From: Gemmatimonadota bacterium
Lineage (GTDB): Bacteria; Gemmatimonadota; Gemmatimonadetes; Gemmatimonadales; GWC2-71-9
NCBI GenBank assembly: GCA_003220905.1
Contig: QHTS01000199.1
Location: 1 to 5,725 of the forward strand
Direction of reading: 5' to 3'
DNA: 5,725 bases
Shown here: piece after piece, positions 1 through 5,701 of the stretch
Layout: every line of letters starts with the position of its first letter
Position numbering within the stretch: the stretch's first letter is position 1
Program-made: the position numbers and the translations under genes
Notes under the pieces: model-generated
Database searches by the model: none
Seen by the model: only the letters and a program-made list of their open reading frames with translations
What the model was told of the DNA's origin: nothing

Positions 1-297
1 CTCGAGCGCCGCGTCCACGGCGGCCGGCGGGTGCTGCTTCTTCACGAGGCGGCGCTGCAGATCCAGCCGGGCGTGCGCCCGCCGGGCGAGCGCCCGAAGG
101 GCCGCTCGCTCGGCAGCCTCTACATCGGCGAGCTCGCGCAGCCGGTCCAGCACCGCCGGCGCGAGCTCCGCCCCGAGCTGGAGGCTCAGGGGCTCGAGCG
201 CTGCGAGGGGGAGGGACGCAAATCGCCCCCGATCCACCTCGACCAGCCGATAGCCCGGCTGGCGTGGATCGGGGGCGAGCGCAGTGAGGGTCGGCAC
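1..297 (-). CDS. recX: Regulatory protein RecX, N-terminal part (runs off the left edge)
   Basis: RecX proteins bind the RecA filament in the cytoplasm and modulate, usually inhibit, its growth and recombinase activity. Ninety-nine codons are present, read from a GTG that directly follows the recA stop (TGA then GTG); the remainder lies beyond base 1. The visible protein starts with a strand-like GYRLVEVDRGRFASLPL segment, then an acidic helical part (LAPAVLDRLRELADVE, about residues 45-60), then the helical-repeat signature of the family, ALRALARRAHARLDLQRRLV (about 66-85), followed by a KKQHPPAAVDAALE segment. In typical RecX this region reads roughly AL-x-LA-x-R-x-x-(S)-x-x-EL-x-x-x-L-x-x-KG. 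The call rests on this pattern plus the position directly after recA, which is the usual recX site. A GAGGAG formed by the last two recA sense codons lies only 3 bases before the GTG, so translation is probably coupled to recA termination. The GTG start is the likeliest choice but was not proven. Confidence 0.83.
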   Translation of the reverse strand, partial: MPTLTALAPDPRQPGYRLVEVDRGRFASLPLAALEPLSLQLGAELAPAVLDRLRELADVEAAERAALRALARRAHARLDLQRRLVKKQHPPAAVDAALE

Positions 298-1362
298 TCA
301 CTCCTCGGGGGCAGAGGCCTCCTCGTCGGCCGCCACCGCGACGGGCTTCACCCCGAGGTGCTCCTTCACCTTCGCTTCGACCTCGACGGCGAGGTCCGGG
401 TGGTCCTTCAGATACAGCTTCGCGTTCTCGCGGCCCTGTCCGATCCGCTCCTTGCCGTACGCGTACCAGGCACCGGATTTCTCGATGATCCCCGCTTCCG
501 CCGCGATGTCCACCAGGAGCGACTCGTGGCTGATCCCCTCGTCGAACATGATGTCGAACTCGGCCTGGCGGAACGGCGGGGCCACTTTGTTCTTCACCAC
601 TTTGACGCGGACGTGGTTGCCGATTACCACTTCCCGCTCTTTCACCGGACCGATGCGCCGCATGTCGAGCCGGACCGACGCGTAGAACTTGAGCGCCCGC
701 CCACCCGTGGTCGTCTCGGGGTTGCCGAACATGATCCCGATCTTCTCGCGCAGCTGGTTGATGAAGATCACCGACGTGCGGGAACGGTTGATTGCCCCCG
801 CCAGCTTGCGCAGCGCCTGGCTCATCAGTCGCGCCTGCAGACCCGGGAGCGAGTCCCCCATGTCGCCCTCGATCTCCGCCTTCGGGACGAGGGCCGCCAC
901 GGAGTCCACCACCACCACGTCCACCGCCCCGGACCGCACCAGGATCTCCGTGATCTCGAGTCCCTGCTCCCCCGTGTCCGGCTGGGAGACCAGCAGGTTG
1001 TCGATGTCTACGCCCAGCTTCTTTGCGTACTCGACGTCGAGCGCGTGCTCGGCATCGATGTATGCGGCCGCCCCGCCCAGGCGCTGGGCGTTCGCCACCA
1101 CGTGCAGCGCCAGCGTGGTCTTGCCGCTCGACTCGGGGCCGAAGATCTCCGTCACCCGCCCCCGCGGGATGCCACCGATCCCGATCGCCGCGTCGAGGTT
1201 GATCGCGCCCGTCGGGATGATCTCCACCCGCACCCGCGGCGAATCGGCCCCCATCCGCATGATGGCGCCCTTGCCGCAGGTCTTCTCGATCTGCGTGATA
1301 GCGAGGTTGAGGGCCTTTCGGCGCTCGTCGGAGAGCTGCGGGACTTCCTTGTCCGCCGCCAT
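298..1362 (-). CDS. recA: Recombinase RecA
   Basis: RecA is the ATP-dependent strand-exchange protein of homologous recombination and the co-protease that triggers LexA cleavage in the SOS response. Counting from the chosen ATG (354 residues), the Walker A motif GPESSGKTT is at about 75-83, the catalytic glutamate lies in YIDAEHALD at about 105, Walker B VVVVDS is at 149-154, the L1 region with KAEIEGDMGDSLPGLQAR is at about 161-178, and the L2/DNA-binding stretch FINQLREKIGIMFGNPETTT is at about 200-219. The C-terminal domain ends in the acidic tail DEEASAPEE, as is usual for RecA. Two ATG starts are possible. The upstream one at 1377 adds MSRTL and has only a distant GAGG. The one at 1362 has GAGGA at 1368-1372 with a 5-base spacer and gives a length nearer the family norm, so I chose it. 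The gene is downstream of yraN and abuts recX. No domain is missing or disrupted. Confidence 0.97.
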   Translation of the reverse strand: MAADKEVPQLSDERRKALNLAITQIEKTCGKGAIMRMGADSPRVRVEIIPTGAINLDAAIGIGGIPRGRVTEIFGPESSGKTTLALHVVANAQRLGGAAAYIDAEHALDVEYAKKLGVDIDNLLVSQPDTGEQGLEITEILVRSGAVDVVVVDSVAALVPKAEIEGDMGDSLPGLQARLMSQALRKLAGAINRSRTSVIFINQLREKIGIMFGNPETTTGGRALKFYASVRLDMRRIGPVKEREVVIGNHVRVKVVKNKVAPPFRQAEFDIMFDEGISHESLLVDIAAEAGIIEKSGAWYAYGKERIGQGRENAKLYLKDHPDLAVEVEAKVKEHLGVKPVAVAADEEASAPEE

Positions 1363-1367
1363 GAGTG

Positions 1368-1372
1368 TCCTC
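1368..1372 (-). promoter_or_regulatory. Ribosome binding site deciding the recA start
   Basis: On the minus strand GAGGA stands 5 bases before the ATG at 1362. The alternative in-frame ATG at 1377 has only a GAGG about 10 bases upstream. The better-spaced site favours the shorter protein. Confidence 0.5.
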
Positions 1373-1406
1373 GACATGGGTTGGGAGCCTCGTTTGGTGA
1401 GGCCCG

Positions 1407-1435
1407 AATATACACCGAAGCCCCGGTTATCGCCA
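1407..1435 (-). promoter_or_regulatory. Possible sigma70-type promoter for recA
   Basis: In the short gap between yraN and recA the minus strand carries TATATT at 1412-1407 (5 of 6 matches to TATAAT). It is preceded, after a 17-base spacer, by TGGCGA at 1435-1430 (3 of 6 matches to TTGACA, overlapping the end of yraN). The AT-rich -10 hexamer stands out in a GC-rich setting and lies about 45 bases before the preferred recA ATG. This would let recA be transcribed apart from yraN. No LexA-type inverted repeat was seen around it. It is a pattern match only. Confidence 0.35.
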
Positions 1436-1819
1436 CCCGGGGCGGAACGCGTCTGCCAGGTGCTCCAGCTTGCTGTCCACGATCGCGATGCAGTCGAACC
1501 GGTAGATGTCCGCCGGCTTCCCGAAGCGATCCACCCAGACCCGCGCGGCCTTCACGAGCTCGCGCCGCTTCGCCCCCGTCACCGCTTCGAGCGGGCTCCC
1601 AAACGCCTTGTCCCGCCGAGTCTTCACCTCCACGAAGGTCACCAGGTCGCCCTGCCGCGCGATCAGGTCGATCTCCGTGTGCCCTACCCGAAACCGATGC
1701 GCGACAATGTTGCATCCGCGCGACAGGAGGTATCGGATGGCCTGCTCCTCGCCGGCAATCCCGCGCCGGTGGCGCTCGTCCTTCCAGTCGGCCGGGTCGC
1801 TCCTCAGCCCGCTCTTCAC
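1427..1819 (-). CDS. yraN: YraN/UPF0102 family protein, PD-(D/E)XK nuclease fold
   Basis: UPF0102 (YraN, COG0792) proteins are small cytoplasmic proteins with a predicted PD-(D/E)XK endonuclease fold distantly related to archaeal Holliday junction resolvases; their biological role is unsettled. The 130-residue protein has the normal family length. Visible motifs are GIAGEEQAIRYLLSRG (20-35, conserved Glu of the first helix), RVGHTEIDLIARQGDLVTFV (44-63, with Asp51), EVKTRR (64-69, Glu64 and Lys66 of the nuclease core), FGSPLEAVTGAKRREL (73-88) and the terminal RFDCIAIV (107-114). The Glu/Asp/Glu-x-Lys core therefore looks intact. The GTG start is forced, because an in-frame TAG lies just upstream at 1831-1833; only a weak GCAGG-like site precedes it. 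It leads recA by 64 bases on the same strand, so it is probably co-transcribed with recA and recX in part, and it is divergent from the formyltransferase. The placement beside recA suggests, but does not prove, a role in DNA repair. Confidence 0.93.
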   Translation of the reverse strand: MKSGLRSDPADWKDERHRRGIAGEEQAIRYLLSRGCNIVAHRFRVGHTEIDLIARQGDLVTFVEVKTRRDKAFGSPLEAVTGAKRRELVKAARVWVDRFGKPADIYRFDCIAIVDSKLEHLADAFRPGWR

Positions 1820-1902
1820 GCCTGCAACCTAACAGCTTAGCGCGCGAACCGCGAAACCAAATCATTGCGCGGTGTGCACGTTTTTTGCCGATGGGCCATT
1901 CG
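1820..1902. promoter_or_regulatory. Divergent intergenic region between yraN and the formyltransferase gene
   Basis: This 83-base stretch must hold the start signals for both directions, unless transcription enters from elsewhere. It is locally richer in A and T (around 1853-1867, plus a run of six T at 1881-1886) than the flanking coding DNA. I could not assign a convincing -35/-10 pair on either strand. A weak 5-base-pair hairpin (around 1865-1877) precedes the T run on the plus strand, but its stem includes a wobble pair and it would sit upstream of a gene rather than after one. Confidence 0.4.
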
Positions 1903-2736
1903 ATGTCCACCAAACCGAGGAGCCTCCGCGTGGCCGTGCTGAGTTGCGGCGACTTGGGGGACGCAGTCGCGCGGGAGCTGGGCCGCGTACCGGGCGTGGG
2001 ACGCGTAGCGCTCGTGACGGCGCCGTACGTCCGCAAGCCGCTGAGCCTGGTCGCCAAGATGCGCCACGTCTACCGCGCGCAGGGGCCGACGGGGCTCCTC
2101 GCCGTGCTGGCGGCGAAGCTACGGGGCACCCACGCGCCGCCCCCTCACGACACCAACGGGGGTGTGGCGAGCGGCGTCGAGCGCCACCACTTCTCCGATT
2201 TCCACGATCCCGACTGCCTGGCGACCCTGCGGGCCTTCGCACCGGATCTGGGAGTCGTGGCGGGAACCTACATCCTCAAGGAAACCGTGTTCTCCATTCC
2301 CCGGCTCGGCTCGATCAACCTCCACAGCGGCAAGGCGCCGGAGTACCGCGGGGCCGCGCCCGCGTTCTGGGAGCTCTACAACGGCGAGCGGGAAGTGGGT
2401 ATCACCATTCACCGCGTCGCCACCGCGCTCGACGCCGGCGACATCCTGCTCCAGGAGACGTTCCCACTCGATCCGGCCCCGGTGGAAGACCCGCTCGGCT
2501 ACCTCGAGCGCTACCGCCGGGAGGTGCTCCGCCCGAACGGCGTCCGCCTGCTCGCGCAGACAGTGGCCCAAATCGCGACCGGCCGCGTCAGCGAGCGACC
2601 GCAGGACCCGGCTCGGGCTCAGACCTACCGCACCCCCGACTACCGGGCCATCCGCGAGCTGCGGCGTCGCGTCGCGGCTCGCCGGCTCGAGCGGGCAGGG
2701 GTGGGAGTGGGGACGGGGCTGGGGGAGGCCTCGTGA
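1903..2736 (+). CDS. Stand-alone formyltransferase (Formyl_trans_N / GART family), probably acting on an amino sugar
   Basis: Enzymes of this family transfer a formyl group from 10-formyltetrahydrofolate to an amine: Met-tRNA (Fmt), glycinamide ribotide (PurN) or nucleotide amino sugars (ArnA N-domain and similar enzymes). The 277-residue product has a Rossmann-type start, LRVAVLSCGDLGDAVARELG (8-27), then PDLGVVAGTYILKETVFSIP (114-133). The catalytic block follows: SINLHSGKAPEYRGAAPAFW (137-156), with Asn139 and His141, and VATALDAGDILLQE (172-185), with Asp177. These match Asn106, His108 and Asp144 of E. coli Fmt. The Fmt C-terminal OB-like tRNA domain is not recognisable; instead there is a short helical tail with TYRTPDYRAIRELRRR (241-256) and a GVGVGTGLGEAS end. 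It is therefore unlikely to be the housekeeping Fmt. ATG 1903 gives the most natural first strand. ATG 1891 and GTG 1930 are alternatives, the latter having the better ribosome site (GAGGAG at 1917-1922, 7-base spacer). The gene is coupled to the deacetylase gene downstream. The substrate is unknown. Confidence 0.85.
   Translation: MSTKPRSLRVAVLSCGDLGDAVARELGRVPGVGRVALVTAPYVRKPLSLVAKMRHVYRAQGPTGLLAVLAAKLRGTHAPPPHDTNGGVASGVERHHFSDFHDPDCLATLRAFAPDLGVVAGTYILKETVFSIPRLGSINLHSGKAPEYRGAAPAFWELYNGEREVGITIHRVATALDAGDILLQETFPLDPAPVEDPLGYLERYRREVLRPNGVRLLAQTVAQIATGRVSERPQDPARAQTYRTPDYRAIRELRRRVAARRLERAGVGVGTGLGEAS
2698..2728 (+). promoter_or_regulatory. G-quadruplex-type tract overlapping the ribosome binding site of the deacetylase gene
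   Basis: Five G-runs of 3-5 bases (2698-2701, 2703-2705, 2709-2712, 2715-2718, 2721-2725) are separated by loops of 1, 3, 2 and 2 bases on the sense strand. The last run merges into the Shine-Dalgarno sequence GGGGGAGG (2721-2728), four bases before the GTG start at 2733. The tract also has an approximate 6-base period and encodes the Gly/Val-rich C-terminus of the formyltransferase. The match to the G3+N1-7 motif is direct; folding in RNA is inference. Confidence 0.55.
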
Positions 2737-3515
2737 AGCGGCGGCTCAAGGCGTTGCTCGGTCTGCTGTGCTACCGCAGCGGACTGTACCGGCTGTTCTT
2801 CCGGGACAAGGCGATCATCGCCCTGTTTCATCGCGTGGACGACCGGCTCGCCGGCAATCCGATCAGCTGCACGGCAGCCGAATTCCGGGCGTTCTGTGAT
2901 TTCTTCGACCGGTACTTCCGCGTGGTCTCGCTCCAGACGCTGCTGAGCAAGCTGGGGCGGGGCGAGGATGTAAGCGGTCATCTCGTGATCACCTTCGATG
3001 ACGGGTACCGCGACAACCTCGAGACCGCCGCCGTCGAGCTCGAGCGGCGGCGGTTGCCGGCGTGCTTCTTCGTCGCCACCGAATTCATCGGCTCGAGCCG
3101 CGTGCCACCGTGGGACGCGGAGCTGGGGATCGCGTCGCGCTGGATGAGCTGGGACGATGTGCGCACCCTGAGCGAGCGGGGATTCGAGGTCGGGGCCCAC
3201 ACGATGAACCACGTGGATTTGGGTGTCGTGCAGGGAGACGACGCCGTGCGGGAGATCATGGGCTCGCGGCGTCGCCTGGGCCAGGAGCTCGGCGCGGAGA
3301 CGCCGTTCTTCAGCTACCCGTTCGGGCGGCCCCACCAGATCACGCCGGGCAATCGCGTGGCCGTGCGCGAAGCCGGGTTCAGCTGCTGCCTGTCGGCGTA
3401 TGGCGGCACCGTGAGCTCCCAGGGCGACCCATTCGACCTGAAGCGCATTCCCGTGTCGCCGTGGTTTCTCTCGCCGTATCAGTTCGGGTTCGAAGCGATG
3501 CTGACGAGAGACTGA
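2733..3515 (+). CDS. NodB-family polysaccharide deacetylase
   Basis: The NodB homology domain (PF01522, carbohydrate esterase family 4) is a metal-dependent barrel fold that removes N-acyl groups from amino sugars; ArnD in this superfamily is a deformylase. In the 260-residue product the first barrel strand is AIIALFHRVDD (27-37). The catalytic/metal motif is LVITFDDGYRDN (84-95; Asp89 and Asp90), the metal-binding His pair is in AHTMNH (155-160; His156 and His160), and the third motif is FFSYPFGRPHQ (192-202). The C-terminal segment REAGFSCCLSAYGGTV ... DLKRIPVSP is typical of exopolysaccharide-linked members, in which the classical last Leu-x-His motif is replaced; I see no such motif here. 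There is no clear signal peptide: the N-terminus is basic (MKRRLK) with a short hydrophobic LLGLLCY, so a cytoplasmic or membrane-associated site is likely. The GTG start overlaps the upstream stop as GTGA and has a strong GGGGGAGG site 4 bases away. The stop abuts the stop of the convergent ftsK gene. Confidence 0.88.
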   Translation: MKRRLKALLGLLCYRSGLYRLFFRDKAIIALFHRVDDRLAGNPISCTAAEFRAFCDFFDRYFRVVSLQTLLSKLGRGEDVSGHLVITFDDGYRDNLETAAVELERRRLPACFFVATEFIGSSRVPPWDAELGIASRWMSWDDVRTLSERGFEVGAHTMNHVDLGVVQGDDAVREIMGSRRRLGQELGAETPFFSYPFGRPHQITPGNRVAVREAGFSCCLSAYGGTVSSQGDPFDLKRIPVSPWFLSPYQFGFEAMLTRD

Positions 3516-5701
3516 TCACGCCGGTCCGCACAGCTCGTCCAGCTCCTCGAGTCCCGCCAGCACGTCTCTCGGCTTGGACCCGTTCGCGGGTCCGAGGATC
3601 CCGGCCAGCTCGAGCTGATCGATGATCCGGGCGGCTCGCCCGTACCCGATGCTCATGCGCCGCTGCAGCAGCGAGGTCGAGCCGAGCTGGTTCTGGATGC
3701 AGACCTCGGCGGCCTGGCGAAACAGCGAATCACGCTCCCCTGCTCCCTGCTCCCCGCTCCCCCCTCCCTCTTCCGCAGCCTTCTCCGCTTCCTCCAGCGC
3801 CGTGACCTGCTCGTCGATGCTCGTGCCCGCCGGCATCGCCACCTTCGGGGCGTGCGCCTTGTACCACTCCATGAGCCGCTCGGTCTCGTCGGTCGAGATG
3901 AAAGCCCCCTGCACGCGCAACAGATCGCTCTTGCCGGGCGGGAGGAACAGCATGTCGCCGTTGCCGAGCAGCGTTTCGGCGCCGTTCTGGTCGAGGATGG
4001 TGCGGCTGTCCACTTTGGCGGAGACCCGAAACGCGATGCGGCACGGGAAGTTCGCCTTGATCAGACCCGTGATGACGTTCACCGACGGCCGCTGGGTGGC
4101 GAGCACCAGGTGGATCCCGATGGCGCGGGCCTTCTGCGCCAGGGTCGCGAGCGGCGTTTCGATCTCGCCTTGCACCGTCAGCATCAGATCCGCGAGCTCG
4201 TCGACGATCAAGACGATGTAGGGGAGGATGCCGTCGGTGTACTCGCCGTCGAACGGCAGCTCCTTTTGGATCCCGACTTGCGTCGCCAGGGTTTCCCGCG
4301 GACCCTTGAGTGGCTTCTTCTCCTCGACCTTCCGGTTCAAGTCCGCGATGTTGCGGGCGTGATTGGCGTGCAGCAGCCGGTAGCGCCGCTCCATTTCCCA
4401 TCCCGCCCACTTGAGCACGCTCGCCGCTTTGTGGTGGTTCGTCACCACCGGCAGCCCGAGGTGCGGCAGGGCCGCGTACATCGAGAGCTCGACCATCTTG
4501 GGATCGATCATCAGCAGCTTGAGCTTCTCAGGTGGGTGCGTGTAGATCAGGCTCGTGATAACGGTGTTGATGCAGACCGACTTCCCGGACCCCGTGACGC
4601 CGGCGATCAGGAGGTGCGGCATCTTGGCCAGATCCGCGACCACGGGATCGCCTTCGAGGTTCTTGCCGAGGGCGATCGCGAGGGCCCGCGTCGGGCGATG
4701 ATACTCGGCGCCCTCGATCAGCTCGCGCACGTGCACCATACGCGGCATGGGGTTCGGGACTTCGATGCCGACGGCGGCCTTCCCCGGGATCGGCGCCACG
4801 ATGCGGAGCGAGGGGGCGCGCATCGCGAGCGCCAGGTCGTCGGCGAGGGCCGCGATGCGGCCCACTTTCACTCCCGGACCGGGCGCCACTTCGTACTGCG
4901 TCACCACCGGTCCGACCGTGCGACCGGCGATCGAGCCTTCGACCCGGAAGGTCTGCAGCGTCTCGATCAGCTTCCGCCCCATTTGCTCGATCTGCGCGAG
5001 CCCGGCGTCGCCGTCTTCGGGCGGAGCGGGATGCAGTAATTCGATCGGCGGGATGAGCACGCCGGCAGGGACGAGCTGCGGGATGCGAGATGCGGGAGGC
5101 GTGGCTTTGGTTTTGCGGGCCTTCGCCTCCTTCAGCGCCGCGACCCTTCGGTCCCGCTCCTCATCAGCAGCGACGGGCTGCGGCTTCTCTTGCTTCGTCG
5201 CGTCTCGCATCCCGCTTCCCGCATCTCGCATCCCGCCCTTCGCATCCCGTTTCCCGATTCCCGTTTCCCGCGTTCGCAGCGCGACCAGCGGATGCCAGCC
5301 GACGGTGAGGATCCCCAGCGCCGAGAGCGCAAACAGGCCGACCAGCGTCCCGCCCGCCGTCCCGACCGCCTGATGCACGCCGTGGGCGAGCATGGCGGGC
5401 GCGGAAAGCTCGCGCCCGTCACGGTGCCGATCCCATAAGGAAGGAGCAAGACCAGCCCCGCGCCCAGCGCAGCCGCCCGCCCGGCGGACAGGCTCCCGAG
5501 ACGCTCGAACGCCGCCAGCGCCCAACCGATGCCGAGGACGGGCAGCAGCACCGAGCCCACCCCCAGCACACGCCACAGGCGCGAGCCGATCTGGTCGCCC
5601 CAGCTGCCGGTGATGGGCAGCCGCAGCAGGGTGAGTCCGAGGAACAGCCCGACCGCGAGGGCGCCGATGCCGATCAGCTCCTGGCGCGCCTTGCGGTTCA
5701 T
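3516..5701 (-). CDS. ftsK: DNA translocase FtsK/SpoIIIE family, reading frame broken by a one-base shift
   Basis: FtsK is a septum-anchored hexameric ATPase that pumps chromosomal DNA during division. The N-terminal part runs from ATG 5701 (MNRKARQELIGIGALAVGLF) and holds three membrane segments (about residues 8-26, 41-63, 74-92). It stays meaningful up to TGA at residues 95-97 (about 5411), after which the frame degenerates. The next frame takes over at ELSAPAMLAHGVHQ (from 5411), gives the fourth membrane segment (about 117-135) and continues to the stop at 3516-3518. Adding one G would give a 728-residue protein. In that numbering a low-complexity linker spans about 143-200, Walker A GVTGSGKS is at 368-375, Walker B VLIVDE ends at 502, an acidic/Gly linker is at about 635-657, and the gamma winged-helix domain (SLFRQAAEVCIQNQ ... 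QRRMSIGYGRAARIIDQLE) is at about 659-728. All motor and DNA-reading parts are intact. A start at ATG 5393 in the second frame has no ribosome site and would lose three membrane segments. The break is either an assembly error or a real mutation. Confidence 0.9.
3734..3772 (-). repeat. Purine-rich low-complexity tract in ftsK, with G-quadruplex motif on the coding strand
   Basis: On the minus strand G-runs of 3-6 bases at 3768-3766, 3764-3759, 3755-3752, 3747-3745 and 3740-3737 are separated by loops of 1, 3, 4 and 4 bases. The tract consists of imperfect 7-8 base units of the form GGGGAGC/AGGGAGC. It encodes the EEGGGSGEQGAGERD linker just before the FtsK gamma domain. Confidence 0.6.
5079..5099 (+). 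repeat. Three 7-base units, inverted relative to the main array
   Basis: Three consecutive heptamers of the CGGGATG/CGAGATG/CGGGAGG type are read on the plus strand. Bases 5078-5100 match the reverse complement of 5214-5236 at 22 of 23 positions, with 113 bases between the arms. Both lie in the ftsK linker coding region, so the pair could form a long-looped stem in the transcript. Confidence 0.7.
5201..5270 (-). repeat. Ten-unit heptanucleotide tandem repeat inside ftsK
   Basis: Read on the minus strand, 70 bases divide without slippage into ten 7-base units of consensus CGGGAWG (variants CGGGAAA, CGGGAAT, CGGGATG, CGAGATG, CGGGAAG, CGAAGGG, CGAGACG). Because 7 is not a multiple of 3, each unit is read in a different codon phase. 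The encoded linker is a Gly/Arg/Lys/Asp-rich stretch (about residues 145-168 of the restored FtsK, containing GMRDAGSGMRDA). Gain or loss of a single unit would shift the ftsK frame; three units, or multiples of three, would not. Confidence 0.85.
5403..5420 (-). other. Frameshift point in ftsK
   Basis: Frame-one protein reads sensibly up to ...GIGTVTGA and then turns into a Pro/Cys/Arg-rich string. The second frame reads as an FtsK membrane domain from ELSAPAMLAHG onward. Inserting one G between 5411 and 5412 joins them as GTVTGA-ELSAPAM with no other change. There is no X-XXY-YYZ slippery heptamer, so programmed -1 shifting is not supported. Confidence 0.75.

Noticed and set aside
1865..1886. 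Hairpin followed by six T, like a Rho-independent terminator
   Set aside because: The stem has only five pairs including a wobble, and it lies in a divergent promoter region, not after a plus-strand gene.
31..1890. Very long open frame on the plus strand opposite recX, recA and yraN, continuous with the formyltransferase frame
   Set aside because: It is antisense to three well-recognised genes, its translation is Arg/Pro/His-rich without motifs, and GC-rich DNA lacks stops in such frames. Only the part from about 1903 is real.
1903..2736. Housekeeping methionyl-tRNA formyltransferase (fmt)
   Set aside because: The catalytic block is shared, but the C-terminal tRNA-binding domain is not recognisable, no def gene is adjacent, and the partner is a NodB-type deacetylase.
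5201..5270. CRISPR-like array
   Set aside because: Units are contiguous 7-mers with no spacers, and they are inside a coding region.
5393..5393. Separate shorter FtsK starting at the internal ATG
   Set aside because: No ribosome binding site precedes it, and the frame upstream of it, back to about 5411, already reads as FtsK sequence.
5400..5425. Programmed -1 frameshifting in ftsK
   Set aside because: No slippery heptamer is present in the right frame at the shift point; one missing base explains the data more simply.
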